NCBI RefSeq assembly: GCF_009712475.1
Contig: NZ_VCJO01000027.1
Span: 1 to 47,237 of the forward strand
DNA from: Micromonospora sp. CP22
GTDB lineage: Bacteria > Actinomycetota > Actinomycetes > Mycobacteriales > Micromonosporaceae
DNA length: 47,237 bases
Reading direction: 5' to 3'
Below the pieces are notes generated by a model. It was not told the DNA's origin. It saw only the letters and a program-made list of their open reading frames with translations, and ran no database searches. Position 1 is the stretch's first letter. Each line of letters starts with the position of its first letter. The translations under genes were made by a program, and so were the position numbers. Below, in pieces: positions 23,912-33,451 of the stretch.

Positions 23912-24724
23912 CTACAGGGCGACGGCGATCAGCCGCTGGTCGGCCTCGACGGTGTCGAGGTACCGGTTGGCCTGCTCGAGGTAGGTCACCCGGTGGGTCA
24001 GGGCGTCGCTCGCTGGCGCCAGCTTGTGCCCGTCCGGGGTGAGCAGGGCGTCGCCGCAGACTGCCGTGCTGGCGCTGTAGTGCTGGTAGGCCATCGGGCC
24101 TGCCTGGAACATCTCCAGCTCCCCCACGCTGAGGTAGCCGCCGCCGTGGCTGGCCGCGTTGTGCATCCGCATCGCGTTGACGCGGGGTTGGTGGTGGAAG
24201 TCCGCCACGGCCCGCTCACGCGGGTACCGGGCGGGATCCGCCAGGTGGCGGGCCAGCAGCGTCGGCCACGGGGTCGCCGGGCGGGTGCCGTGCACGACCC
24301 GCTGCCACAGTTGGTGGCGGATGCCCGCGCCGACGCCGGCGGCGTGACGCATGGCAGCGAGGTCGAGCAGCTTGACCGGTCCGCCGGCGCAGTACACCGG
24401 GCGTCCCTTGCGGGGCGCGACCAGGTGGCCGCGCTGCCACAGCCACATGCTCGGGCTGGCCCAGAACCGCGGCTGCAGGGCGCCGGACACACCGAAGTGC
24501 CGGTCGAGCTGGGTGGCGGTAAGCGCCTGCGACGGCAGACCGTCGGGCAGGCAGACGATCATGGTGTTGATCGTCGCGGTCGGTGTGACCACCGGCCTGG
24601 CGGCCGTGGTACCGGTGATGGCGGTGGGTGACGGAGCGCTCGTGCGGCCCCTGCGGGGCGACACCGTCGGCACGCGGCTGCCGTAGCGGCTCAGGGGAGT
24701 CGCGGCACCGTTGGGTACGGTCAT
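23912..24724 (-). CDS. Unknown element protein with putative HTH segment
   Basis: 270 residues from ATG 24724, preceded by AAGGAGG; the frame is open to 24916 but shadow-like. After a Thr/Ser/Pro/Arg-rich N-terminus of about 50 residues the protein has a helix-turn-helix-like region (LTATQLDRHFGVSGALQPRF). It is followed by an aromatic, His-rich body (RHQLWQRVVHGTRPATPW, then NAMRMHNAASHGGGYLSVGE) and a helical tail (LEQANRYLDTVEADQRLI). No enzyme motif was identified. The upstream region faces the DUF6461 gene and holds CTGACA/TGTCAG sites. Confidence 0.68.
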   Translation of the reverse strand: MTVPNGAATPLSRYGSRVPTVSPRRGRTSAPSPTAITGTTAARPVVTPTATINTMIVCLPDGLPSQALTATQLDRHFGVSGALQPRFWASPSMWLWQRGHLVAPRKGRPVYCAGGPVKLLDLAAMRHAAGVGAGIRHQLWQRVVHGTRPATPWPTLLARHLADPARYPRERAVADFHHQPRVNAMRMHNAASHGGGYLSVGELEMFQAGPMAYQHYSASTAVCGDALLTPDGHKLAPASDALTHRVTYLEQANRYLDTVEADQRLIAVAL

Positions 24725-25006
24725 CGTCGGGATCCTCCTTCGGGTAGGGCGTGATGTGGGCACGCGGAAGCGGCCGGCCCACCGGGTACATGGGCGGCTC
24801 ACAGGGCGAACAGGAATGCGTGCGGCGGGGATCGGGTGCTGGTGGTGCGGTGCGACCTGGGAGTCGCCGCGCGGCGCGGGCGCCGACCGGCCTAAAGGCG
24901 GGTGGGCGGAGCGCACCGTCGGGTGCGGCGGTGGTTCCCGAGGCGGGACCGGACCGGTGCAGCGATATGTGGGTGAAGGTGGTGCCGATGACGGTAACGG
25001 CCGGAT

Positions 25007-25148
25007 CTGTCAGCGCCGCCCGCGCCGATGATCGTCAGTAGTGCGGTTGACCTGCGCTGTGAGACATTCCGGCCCGTTGTGAGCCGTCGTCGACGCGATC
25101 CTTGTCAGGCTTCCCGACACTCACAAGTGACCTTTGGATGCTGACAGG
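25007..25148. promoter_or_regulatory. CTGACA/TGTCAG sites in the divergent promoter region (24725-25328)
   Basis: This 604-bp region between two divergent genes has no credible gene. It holds CTGTCAG (25007-25013), CTTGTCAGG (25101-25109) and CTGACAGG (25141-25148), the same short motif that recurs at about 27.04, 37.8 and 39.3-40.25 kb. I read it as an operator of an element-encoded regulator. Confidence 0.5.
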
Positions 25149-25328
25149 CGCGGCAGGGTGACCGCGCCAGGTGGATGGCGCAGACCGGGGGTCCTTGGGG
25201 CGGAGTCGTGAGGTCTTCCTGGCGGTGCCAGCGTTTGCGCGGCCGTTGGCGTTCTCCGTCCGGCCGGGCGGGGCCCAAAGAAGCCTCCGGTCCCCGCCCG
25301 GCCCCGTGGGACAGTGCAGGAGGCTTAC

Positions 25329-26024
25329 ATGAGTGAAACGACGGCCGGACAGTGGGCGTGGGCCGAGGATCCATGCCTGGTCATGTGGTGTGTGACATTC
25401 ACCCGGGCCATCACGGCCCCGGATGTGCTCGCGCGATACGGCGCGGACCCGCGCGTCGCCCGCCTGCTCGACCGCGACGAGGCCAACTCCTTGTATGCCG
25501 AGACCGCTCAGGAAGGGTCGATGTTGCGCGCCGGTTCCTTGGGCATGTGGTCGTTCTGTTTCGAGGAGCACGGCATCACCAGTGCCATGTCCGGCACATG
25601 TGCCACCCTGTCCGAGGGCACCGAGACCCTCAGCGTCCTGCGCGGCGCCGACGGCATGAACGGCTTCGCCCATTGGCGTGACGGTCGACGCGTCGAGCGT
25701 TTCGAGCCCGGCATGACCGTCACGAAGCCTCAACCACCACACCCCTGGTGGGACGCTGTCGAGGTTCACCTCGCCACACGTCCTTCGCCGCATTCGCGGC
25801 TGGTGCCGGTCCTGGAGGTGGTTGCGGCACACATCGGTGCCGCGCTCGACTCCCGCACCGTCGACGGGCCGCTGCTCACCGCAGCTCTTGTGACCAGCGG
25901 CGAATCTCTCTCGCGAAGCCGCCCGCGTACTACCAGCCGCCGTCCGCCCGGGCGCCTGCTGCCCAGCCCCGCGTCCGTCTCACCTCGAGCACAGACGGAA
26001 GGGCGGATGGAGGGACGCGAATAG
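25329..26024 (+). CDS. DUF6461-domain protein
   Basis: 231 residues from ATG 25329 with AGGAGG five bases upstream. The start WAWAEDPCLVMWCVTFTRAI, then DVLARYGADPRVARLL and AGSLGMWSFCFEEHGI are typical of DUF6461, a family of about 200 residues widespread in actinomycetes and without known function. The last 40 residues are Ser/Arg/Pro-rich and may be a tail or read-through of a frameshift near 25900. It is the only rightward gene in this part of the element. Confidence 0.8.
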   Translation: MSETTAGQWAWAEDPCLVMWCVTFTRAITAPDVLARYGADPRVARLLDRDEANSLYAETAQEGSMLRAGSLGMWSFCFEEHGITSAMSGTCATLSEGTETLSVLRGADGMNGFAHWRDGRRVERFEPGMTVTKPQPPHPWWDAVEVHLATRPSPHSRLVPVLEVVAAHIGAALDSRTVDGPLLTAALVTSGESLSRSRPRTTSRRPPGRLLPSPASVSPRAQTEGRMEGRE

Positions 26025-26077
26025 GAGCACCCGCTGGGTCATCACGCGATCGCCCGACGGGGTCGACCTGCTGGTGT

Positions 26078-26956
26078 CTAGAGATCGTCGAAGCGCTGTG
26101 GGTTGGTGACCGTGGCGGGTCCGTGGTCGCACGGCAGCTCGTGCAGGTAGCGCCGGTGGCCAGGTTCGGAGACGAGGGTCCACACTCGGCCGGCGGGGTC
26201 TGGGCCGTGGACGGCGGTGGCGATCGGGCTGGCGGTGCGTAGTCCGGCGAGCACGCCGAGGAGGCTGGCCTCGCGGCGTGGGCTGGGTACCCAGAACAGC
26301 ACGGGGTAGCGGGGGCCGAAGGTGGTGAGGCGTTCGTAGCCGCGCAGTTTGGCCACGACCCGGGCCAGGTTTTCGGTGTCGTTGTCGTGCTCGAGGAAGA
26401 AGCCGGTGGAGGTGTCGCCGACGGTCCAGACGCCGTGGCCGTCGGGGCGTATGCCGGCTTGGGCGTAGACGGTGGTGGCGTGCTGTTCGGACCACCAGCG
26501 CGACAATCGGGCACCGCCGGTGCGGCGGGCGGTGGCGATCAGGTCGGTGAAGAACTGGTTGACGCCGAGCAGGTGGTTGACCTGTCCGCTGGCGGCGATC
26601 CGCTTGGCGCGTTCCAGGGAGCTGCGTGGTGGCTTACCGCCGCCGCTGCCGGTCGGGTCGTGGTAGGTGGTGGGGTGGAGTTGTAGTCCGATGGGGCCGA
26701 GGGTGTAGAGCAGCGGGCCGTAGCGGCCGGTGTGGCTGCTGCGGCCGAAGCGGTGCAGCACGTCGAGGCGGTGCAGGATCGTGAGCCGGCGTTGGGCGGT
26801 GCGGCGGTGGTCGAAGAAGGCGTTGGTGATCTGGTCGGTGGACAGCAGGTAGTGCTCGGCCAGCAGGGCCAGCAGGGCGTGGTCGCGGGGGACGATGCGA
26901 CCGAAGACCGCGAGCGGGTCCGGTTTGCTGGAGGCGGAGGGAACACGGGAGTACAC
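26078..26956 (-). CDS. Replication-relaxation family protein
   Basis: 292 residues from GTG 26956, chosen for AGGAG upstream. A winged-helix N-terminal part reads LLALLAEHYLLSTDQITNAF, then RRTAQRRLTILHRLDVLHRF. A restriction-endonuclease-like core follows (LLGVNQFFTDLIATARRTGG, then GIRPDGHGVWTVGD and FFLEHDNDTENLARVVAKLR), as in the replication-relaxation family of actinobacterial plasmids and integrative elements. These proteins are tied to replication or mobilisation and resemble relaxosome factors; the exact activity is unproven. It follows the VirD4-like gene by about 210 bases that hold two CTGACA-type sites. Confidence 0.85.
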   Translation of the reverse strand: MYSRVPSASSKPDPLAVFGRIVPRDHALLALLAEHYLLSTDQITNAFFDHRRTAQRRLTILHRLDVLHRFGRSSHTGRYGPLLYTLGPIGLQLHPTTYHDPTGSGGGKPPRSSLERAKRIAASGQVNHLLGVNQFFTDLIATARRTGGARLSRWWSEQHATTVYAQAGIRPDGHGVWTVGDTSTGFFLEHDNDTENLARVVAKLRGYERLTTFGPRYPVLFWVPSPRREASLLGVLAGLRTASPIATAVHGPDPAGRVWTLVSEPGHRRYLHELPCDHGPATVTNPQRFDDL

Positions 26957-27036
26957 GACGGTTGCTCCTAGGCAGGATGAGGTTTCCCTCCCGATCGGGA
27001 GGGGTGTCTGGCGAGGGAGAGGTCGGTGCGGAGGGT

Positions 27037-27064
27037 CTGTCAGGGGTGTGTGCGGCACTGACAG
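27037..27064. promoter_or_regulatory. Paired CTGTCAGG / CTGACAG sites upstream of the replication-relaxation gene
   Basis: CTGTCAGG at 27037-27044 and CTGACAG at 27058-27064 form an inverted pair 20 bases apart, in the non-coding 26957-27167 gap. This is the same motif as in the other element promoters and suits a dimeric regulator. Confidence 0.55.
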
Positions 27065-27167
27065 CCCAGGTCAGCACCGTGGTGGAGGTGCTCGCCTGTG
27101 ATGGGCGACGAGCCCGGTGGCGGGCCGGTGCGCGACCCTGATGACGCCACCACGCTGGCGGAGGCAG

Positions 27168-29675
27168 TCAGGGGCGGCCGTACTTCGGGCGGGCACGCCG
27201 CTGGTCGGGTGTGCGGCTGAGTCGCTCGACGAGTTCGTCGACGGCGCTGGTGTCCTGGGCGGGCACCGCAGCGGCGGCGGCCTGCCGGATCGCGGTCGCC
27301 TCACCGACGACCGGCCTCGGCGGCCGGGTTCGCATGGTGAACGCCGGGGTTTGGCGGCCGTCGACGAGCAGGCGCGCGGCGGCGGTGTACGCGTCGAGGT
27401 GGGCGAGGTCGTGCTCGCCGAGTTCGGGCAGGGTGTGCCGGGCGAGCTGCCGGGCGTCCTCTGGCGCGACCGTGAAGTACACCTTGTTGCGGGCGTTCGC
27501 CGACGCGGCGGCGAGCAGGTCTCGGGGAAACTGGGCGAGGTCCTGGTGGGCGAGTACGAGGGACAGCCGGTACTTGCGGGCTTCGGCGAGCATCGTGTCC
27601 AGCGAGTTGGCCAGGGTGAGGAAGTTCTGCGCCTCGTCGATGATGAGGCTGGCGTCGCGGCGCCGCTCGGGTGCGACGCCGGCGCGGGCGGTGGCGGCCT
27701 GCCACACCTGGGCGAGGACGAGGGAGCCGAGCAGCCGGCTGGTGTCCTCCCCGAGCACACCCTTGGGGATGCGGACGAGCAGCACCCCGCCGTCGAGCAC
27801 GCGCCCCATGTCGAAGCTCGACTTCGGGTAGCGCATGGTGCGTTTGACGAAGTCCCGCAGCAGGAAGGCGCGCAGGCGGGCGAGGACCGGGCCGATGACC
27901 TGGGAGCGGAGGCTGTCGTTGAGGCTGTCGTACCACTGCCAGAAGCCGCTGAGACCGGCCGGGTCGTCGAGGTCCACGGTCATCGCGGACCGGAACTGCG
28001 GGCTGTTGAGCAGTGGGGGAATGTGCTGCAGGGTCACGTTGTGGTGGCGCAGCAGGGTCAGGCAGGCCACCCGCATGACGTCGTCCATCCTCGGCCCCCA
28101 CGCTTTGGCGAAGATGTTCCCGAAGATCGATACGAGATTGTCGACGACCAGGTCAGGGTCGTCGCCCTCGAGCGGGTTCAGCGTTGGCGGGTTGTCCTGG
28201 TCGGGGTCGAACAGGACGACGCGGTCGGCGACGGTGGCGGGGAGCCGGTCGAGGATGTCCAGGACGAGGTCGCCGTGCGGGTCGATGACGACGGTTCCCC
28301 GGCCGGCTTTGATGTCGTCGAGGGCCATGTTGACCAGCAGGGTGGTCTTGCCCGAGCCGGTGGAGCCGATCACATGCAGGTGATACCTCGCGTCCGGCAC
28401 CGACAGCCCGACGCTGTGGCCGCCGATCTCGGCGTCGCCGAGCATCTTCACCCCACGCCCGCCGCCGGGGACGGCGACCGGGGCCGGCATGGAGGCGGCC
28501 CGGGCCCGGTCCAGGCCGGGCACGGCAAGGTCCTGCGGCAGTGCCGCGAGCGCGGCGAGTTCGGGTGTGCATGTGAGGAATCCGGGGCCGAGGCGGCGGG
28601 CGGCGAGGACGGTCACCGGTGCTCGCATTCGGGTTCGGTGGGTGAGTCGGTTGCGGCCGGTGTGGATGGCGAAGGCCGAGGCGAGGGTGTCGGCGATGCC
28701 GCGCAGCCGGCCGTGCGGGTCGGCGGCGGGCCGGCGGTTGGTGGTGGCGACGGCGTACCGGATTCCGGTGGTCCACAGCGGGTGGGCGGTCTTGTCGAGA
28801 ATCGCCCGCACGTCGCGGTCGATGGTGGGATCCCGTCGGGCGGCGGGCGCCAGAGGACGGTCGGTGCCGCTGCCGGGCAGGAACGTCTCCAGCAGCCACA
28901 GCAGCGGCGTGGCCGGGTTGATCGCCGGTGCGGCGGTCTTGCCGGCGCGTAGTCGCCCGGCGGCGCGGCGGGCGCGTGCCGCCCGGCGTGGTGGGGCGGG
29001 GCGGGCGAGGATCTGCACGCAGGCGTACTCGCCGGGTTTCAGCTGAGCCCCGGCGGACATCAGGGGCCGCAGCGGGTCGGTGTCGTGGTCGGTGGCCAGG
29101 GGCAGCCATTCCGCGTGTACGGGCAGCAGGTGTCCGCCGGCGGCGGGCCGCGCGTTGAGTGGGATCGGCGGTGGGGGGTTGGGGTCGGTGGTGGTGGCCG
29201 AGCCAGGCCACGCGGCACGCACCGCCGCCTCGACCGCGCCGGGTGGGACAGTGCCGGGCACCCAGATCGAGATGAGCAGCTGCCGGCCGGACCAGGTGTA
29301 CTGCCACACCACGTGCGGGGCGCCGACGAGCAGGCGCCGCCGCCGTGACGGGGTCAGCACGCCGGCCAGGTTCGCCCACAGGGCGGCGGCGCTGTGCGGG
29401 TCCACCTCGGGCGGCGGCGCGACCGTCACGAGGCGGGCGCCGTGGGCGTGCTGGTGGTGCCGCCAGGTCTCGACCAGGTTGCGGGCTGCGATCCCGACGG
29501 CGAGCAGGCCCGCGGCGACAGCCGCCAGCCACGGCCGCTGTGCGGCCCACACGGCGACGTCGACCAGGGCGTCGCCTGCTCCGGTAGGTGGCGTAATGAC
29601 GTCGGTGCCCGGCCCGGCCGTGGGGCTGGGCACCGACAGGCGCGTGCGGATCAGCGCGCCGATCGGCGGGTTCAC
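27168..29675 (-). CDS. VirD4/TraD-like type IV coupling ATPase
   Basis: 835 residues from GTG 29675; GAGGAGGAA precedes it and the GTG overlaps the upstream stop (GTGA). Two hydrophobic helices lie near residues 25-60 (VAVWAAQRPWLAAVAAGLLA). The P-loop GSTGSGKTT is at about 436-444, the VVIDPHGDLVLDIL segment follows, and Walker B ASLIIDEAQNF with Asp is near 676. The HQDLAQFPRDLLAA motif is typical of T4CP/DUF87 translocation ATPases. It should bring the transferred DNA to the type IV secretion channel at the membrane. It is the third gene of the prgI-virB4-virD4 run. A 611-codon plus-strand frame across it is a shadow. Confidence 0.92.
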   Translation of the reverse strand: MNPPIGALIRTRLSVPSPTAGPGTDVITPPTGAGDALVDVAVWAAQRPWLAAVAAGLLAVGIAARNLVETWRHHQHAHGARLVTVAPPPEVDPHSAAALWANLAGVLTPSRRRRLLVGAPHVVWQYTWSGRQLLISIWVPGTVPPGAVEAAVRAAWPGSATTTDPNPPPPIPLNARPAAGGHLLPVHAEWLPLATDHDTDPLRPLMSAGAQLKPGEYACVQILARPAPPRRAARARRAAGRLRAGKTAAPAINPATPLLWLLETFLPGSGTDRPLAPAARRDPTIDRDVRAILDKTAHPLWTTGIRYAVATTNRRPAADPHGRLRGIADTLASAFAIHTGRNRLTHRTRMRAPVTVLAARRLGPGFLTCTPELAALAALPQDLAVPGLDRARAASMPAPVAVPGGGRGVKMLGDAEIGGHSVGLSVPDARYHLHVIGSTGSGKTTLLVNMALDDIKAGRGTVVIDPHGDLVLDILDRLPATVADRVVLFDPDQDNPPTLNPLEGDDPDLVVDNLVSIFGNIFAKAWGPRMDDVMRVACLTLLRHHNVTLQHIPPLLNSPQFRSAMTVDLDDPAGLSGFWQWYDSLNDSLRSQVIGPVLARLRAFLLRDFVKRTMRYPKSSFDMGRVLDGGVLLVRIPKGVLGEDTSRLLGSLVLAQVWQAATARAGVAPERRRDASLIIDEAQNFLTLANSLDTMLAEARKYRLSLVLAHQDLAQFPRDLLAAASANARNKVYFTVAPEDARQLARHTLPELGEHDLAHLDAYTAAARLLVDGRQTPAFTMRTRPPRPVVGEATAIRQAAAAAVPAQDTSAVDELVERLSRTPDQRRARPKYGRP

Positions 29676-31495
29676 AGCTGTTCCTCCTCGTCGTGGTCGG
29701 CCAGCTCGGCCGGGGTCGTGGTGCACACGGCGTGTTCCTGCTCGGAGCTGATCGACTCGAAACCGGTGCGGGCGACGCCGCAGATGAGCAGCCCCTGTCC
29801 GGGTCGGGCGGCGAGCAGGAGCCGCCGTTCCCCGCCGGTCAGGCCGAACGCGTCACCGACCGCGTCGATCGCTTGTGGGGCCTGCTTGAGTAGGACCTGC
29901 GTGGCGGCGTTGGACACCACCGCCTGGCCCAGGTCGGTGCCCAGCACGTCCGCCACGTCCTGCGTGACGACGGTGAGGCCGGCGAACCGTTTACGGCCGG
30001 CCTTCGACATGCGGAACAGGAACCTCGCGCCCTCGCCGTCGCGCATGAGCAGCCACGCCTCGTCCACGACGACGAGGCGGCGCACCGACGGTGTCGCCAC
30101 CGTCCGGGGCTGGCGGGGTAGGTCGACCTGCCGCCAGATGTGGTCCAGGGCGAGCAGGGTGCCGATGGTGCGGAGTTCGTCGGGCAGGTGTCGCAGGCTC
30201 CACACGACGAGGTGTCCGATCGGGGTGTGGGTGGTGGGGCCGTTGAACAGGTCGGCGAAGCTGCCGTGCACCCACGGGGCCAGTCGGGCAGCCAGCTGCG
30301 TGGCGCCCGGCTCCGGGTCGGCTTCCAGGCAACCCACCAGGTCTCTCAATAGCGGTGCCGGGCGGGTGTGGGTGTGCGGGTCGGCGGTGATGCCGGCCCG
30401 TCGGTAGACGGCCAGAATGGCCCGGTCCAGTGCGGCCCGCTCCGCCGGCGGCGGCGGGTGCCCGACCAGCACGGAGATGACGGTGTGCAGGAACAGGCCG
30501 CGGCGGGTGAGCACATCCGGGCGGTGGTCCCCGACCGGCAGATCCAGAGGGTTGATCTTCACGCCGGGCATGCCGAGCCGGACCACGGTGCCGCCGACCG
30601 TGTCGGCGAGCCGCGAGTATTCGTCTTCGGGGTCCACGATGGCGACCTGGACGCCCTGGTACAGGTTGCGCAGGACCTCCAACTTCACGAAGTAGCTCTT
30701 GCCGGCCCCCGACCGCGCGAGGACGACGCTGTTGTAGTTCTCCTGGCTCCACCGGTCCCACCAGACGATCCCGTTGGAGGCGGGGTTGACGCCGTAGAGC
30801 ACCCCGCCGCAGACCGGCGGATCACCCGGCAGCGGCGCCGGCAGATCAGGGCTGGCAAGGGGGAACGCCGCGGCGAGGGCCTGGGTGTCCATGGTGCGCG
30901 GCATCCGCAGCGAATCAGTCGCGAGGGGCAGGGTGGTGGTCCAGCCGGCCAGGTGCCGCCACGTCGCCGGCTGCGCCTCCAGCAGCGTGGAGGCGGCGGC
31001 GGCTTTCACCTGCGCGCACGCTTCCAACAGCTCCGCCTCGGTGCGGGCGTGCACCGTCAGGTACAGGCCGACGCGGAACAGCTTCGCCGCGCCCCGGGCC
31101 AACCTTTGGGCCAGGTCGGCGGCGTCCTCGGCGGCGGCCTCGACGTACGGGTCGGACAGCTTGCCCTTCTCGCTGCCGGCCCGGCGGGACGATTCGAGGC
31201 GGGCGCGCTGGGTGCGCAGCCGGGACGCGGCGACCGTTGCGGGCAGCGGGTCAATGTGCAGGGCGAGGTCGAGCCGGCCCGGCCAGGCCAGCAAAGGCTC
31301 CAGCCAGCCCGGCCCGACCTCGGCCGGATACCCGGTGACCACCAGGGTGGCCGCGTACCCGTCGCCAACCCGTAGGAAACGGGGAGTCACCTCCACCGAC
31401 GCCGGCGCCACCACCCCCGCCACACCTCCGGTGGGGGGCAGCGCCGCAGCGACCGTACGGCCTCGGGCGGTCGGGCCGGGCAGTCTCCAGTTCAT
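29672..31495 (-). CDS. VirB4/TraC-like conjugation ATPase
   Basis: 607 residues. The N-terminal half is the VirB4 receptor-binding region (ALHIDPLPATVAASRLRTQ). Walker A RSGAGKS lies at 261-267, followed by AIVDPEDEYSRL. Walker B RRLVVVDEAWLLM (Asp478-Glu479) precedes the VirB4 motifs GLTVVTQDVADVL and SNAATQVLLKQ. The family powers assembly and substrate transfer of type IV secretion. The ATG at 31495 overlaps the stop of the PrgI gene (ATGA), and its own stop overlaps the virD4-like start, so the three genes are translationally coupled. It appears intact. Confidence 0.94.
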   Translation of the reverse strand: MNWRLPGPTARGRTVAAALPPTGGVAGVVAPASVEVTPRFLRVGDGYAATLVVTGYPAEVGPGWLEPLLAWPGRLDLALHIDPLPATVAASRLRTQRARLESSRRAGSEKGKLSDPYVEAAAEDAADLAQRLARGAAKLFRVGLYLTVHARTEAELLEACAQVKAAAASTLLEAQPATWRHLAGWTTTLPLATDSLRMPRTMDTQALAAAFPLASPDLPAPLPGDPPVCGGVLYGVNPASNGIVWWDRWSQENYNSVVLARSGAGKSYFVKLEVLRNLYQGVQVAIVDPEDEYSRLADTVGGTVVRLGMPGVKINPLDLPVGDHRPDVLTRRGLFLHTVISVLVGHPPPPAERAALDRAILAVYRRAGITADPHTHTRPAPLLRDLVGCLEADPEPGATQLAARLAPWVHGSFADLFNGPTTHTPIGHLVVWSLRHLPDELRTIGTLLALDHIWRQVDLPRQPRTVATPSVRRLVVVDEAWLLMRDGEGARFLFRMSKAGRKRFAGLTVVTQDVADVLGTDLGQAVVSNAATQVLLKQAPQAIDAVGDAFGLTGGERRLLLAARPGQGLLICGVARTGFESISSEQEHAVCTTTPAELADHDEEEQL

Positions 31496-32460
31496 GATGA
31501 TTCCTTTCGGGGTTTCTGCCTGCTCGCCGCAGGCGCGGTGATGACGGTGTCGGGGGCGGCGAGGCCGCCGGTGCGGGGCGGCCGGTATGGGTCGGCGCAG
31601 GCCGCGATCGCGGCGGTCGCGGCGTCGCCGTTCAGGGCTCGGGTGGTCACCCCGAGCCCGGACAGCGACCGGGCCGTGTCGTCGGCGCGGCGGCGGGCGG
31701 CGTGCCCGCCCCGCCCGCCGGTGTGGGCGCGGGTGACGATGAGGACCTGCCGGCGCAGCGGATCACGTCGGTGCGCGAGGTCGTCGAGGAAGCGGGCGTG
31801 GTCGGCGCAGGCGGCCTCCAGCGCTGGGTGCGGCAGCCGGTGGGCGGTCGCCTCTAGGCCGGTGGCGTGGCTGGCCAGGTCGACCGGCTGCGCGGAGACC
31901 ACCACCTGTGTCGGCGTGGACAGGCTGTTGAGCCAGCGGCCGAACGTGTCCACGAGGGCCTGCTGCTCGCCGGGGGTGCGCAGGGCGAGGTTGACGGTGG
32001 TGGCCGCGACGATCGCCGCCGGCCCTGCGGGCAGGGCGATCTCGCCGTCGTCGGCGATCGCGGTCGCCGGCAGCCGCAGCGGGGCGGGCAGCGGCATCCG
32101 CCCGGCCGTGGCGTCGACCCAGTCGGGGAGGCGGCTGGTCGTGTCGGTGGTCGACAACGCCTTCGGCGCCCGCTGGTGGCGGATCGAGGCGAGCAGCCAC
32201 TGGTCCATCGGGAGCCCATCGCGGCGCCCGACGGCCAGGCCGAACACCAGACCGCCGAGCACCACGCCGGCACCGATCAGCAGCGCGGCGGGCAGCAGGG
32301 TGTGCAGCGACCGCCAGCCGCCGTAGAAGACCACGGCGGCGACGGCGAGGATCGCCAGCTGCCGGAAGGTCAGGCCATACAAAACTTTGTCCGGTGCGTC
32401 GACGTCGGCGGGAACCCTTGCCCTATACGGCTCGTCAGTCAAGGCACTCTTCGGACTCAT
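31492..32460 (-). CDS. PrgI-family (VirB3-like) membrane protein
   Basis: 322 residues. The N-terminal 90 match the PrgI family (RARVPADVDAPDKVLYGLTF, then two membrane helices FRQLAILAVAAVVFYGG and LLPAALLIGAGVVLGGL). A cytoplasmic C-terminal domain of about 230 residues resembles the VirB4 N-terminal region (DWVDATAGRMPLP, then VVVSAQPVDLASH and RRQVLIVTRAHTGG), suggesting a split VirB3/VirB4 arrangement usual in Gram-positive elements. It is the first gene of the coupled PrgI-VirB4-VirD4 run; the interrupted upstream part of the operon begins at 36138. Confidence 0.9.
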   Translation of the reverse strand: MSPKSALTDEPYRARVPADVDAPDKVLYGLTFRQLAILAVAAVVFYGGWRSLHTLLPAALLIGAGVVLGGLVFGLAVGRRDGLPMDQWLLASIRHQRAPKALSTTDTTSRLPDWVDATAGRMPLPAPLRLPATAIADDGEIALPAGPAAIVAATTVNLALRTPGEQQALVDTFGRWLNSLSTPTQVVVSAQPVDLASHATGLEATAHRLPHPALEAACADHARFLDDLAHRRDPLRRQVLIVTRAHTGGRGGHAARRRADDTARSLSGLGVTTRALNGDAATAAIAACADPYRPPRTGGLAAPDTVITAPAASRQKPRKESS

Positions 32461-32749
32461 TGATAATCACTCACCCTTTCCATCCATTGAAAGCTCAGCG
32501 CTTGGCCGTGCTGTTCTCGCAGCGCAAGCGCACTGGGCTGTTCGTCGTGTGCGAGGTTGAGGGAGGCGGCGGGTCACCGTGGCTCAGGAGTGGACCGACC
32601 GCGGCGTGCCGGCCTCGACCGACCGCCTCGCGGTCGGTGGCTTGACCGCGAGGCGGTCGCTGGTCGATGCGATCGCCCCTGCCGGGGCGCCGTCGGTGGA
32701 GTCGGCCGACTCGTGGGATGACGGGGTGACCGTCGGGGAGCGGGAGTAG

Positions 32750-33265
32750 ATGTCTGGGCGGGATCGTCGCCAGGCGGTGATGGCGGTAGCGAACATGGTC
32801 GAGTCGTTGCTGCGCGGCAGCGGGCCAGCCGCCGGTGAACCCGACGGCGAAGATCAGCAGCTGAAGCTGTCGCGGCTGGCGATCGTGTACGTGCGGCAGT
32901 CGACGGTGGCGCAGATGCGGTTCAACACCGAGTCGGCCCAGCGGCAGTACGGCCTGGTCGGCACCGCCGCCGAGTTCGGGTGGCTGGCCGAGCAGATCGT
33001 CGTGGTCGACGCCGACCTGGGAATGTCCGGTAGGGCCGCGCACCGTCGCCGTCCGAGACGGCGAGGTCAGCGTCAAACAGGCCGCCGCCGGTTATCCCAG
33101 CCGATGCCGTCTACAACTGGCTGCGCCTCGGGCAGGCCCCCGCTCGGCGTGGTCCCAGCGGACGCTGCTGCTTTCTGGGACGACGCTACGCAGGAGATCT
33201 ACCGGCAAAAGGTCGCGGGTTCGTTCCGGCTGAAGCCGATCGCACCTGCTCACCAACTGCTGTAG
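32750..33265 (+). pseudogene. Serine recombinase remnant, internally deleted
   Basis: The first 100 codons read as the start of a resolvase/large serine recombinase, with RLAIVYVRQST (catalytic Ser), TESAQRQYGLVGTAAEFGW and VVVDADLGMSGR. Coding then collapses. Another frame briefly gives RTVAVRDGEVSVKQAA and PADAVYNWLRLGQAP, like a recombinase DNA-binding end, before the original frame resumes in EIYRQKVAGSFRLKP and stops at 33265. The catalytic core after the Ser and most of the zinc/coiled-coil region are missing. It marks one edge of the segment that splits the transfer operon. 32461-32749 holds only promoter-like sequence. Confidence 0.75.
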
Positions 33266-33451
33266 GGCAGACTTGCCTGCCGCTTGACCTTGGTGAAGCC
33301 CCACCGTGGTTGTGTGCCGGCTTTATCTGAAGAGGAACAGACTCGGGCAGCCCAGCGCTGACAGCCCCGAGGGCACCAGCAGGGACTCCCCGTACCTGCT
33401 CATCCTCGCGGTGCGGCGGGCAGCCTGACTCCGACCGCCGCAACGGTCCCA

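Noticed and set aside
27117..28952. 611-codon plus-strand open frame
   Set aside because: Antisense of the VirD4-like gene; Gly/Val/Glu-rich high-GC shadow without domain features.
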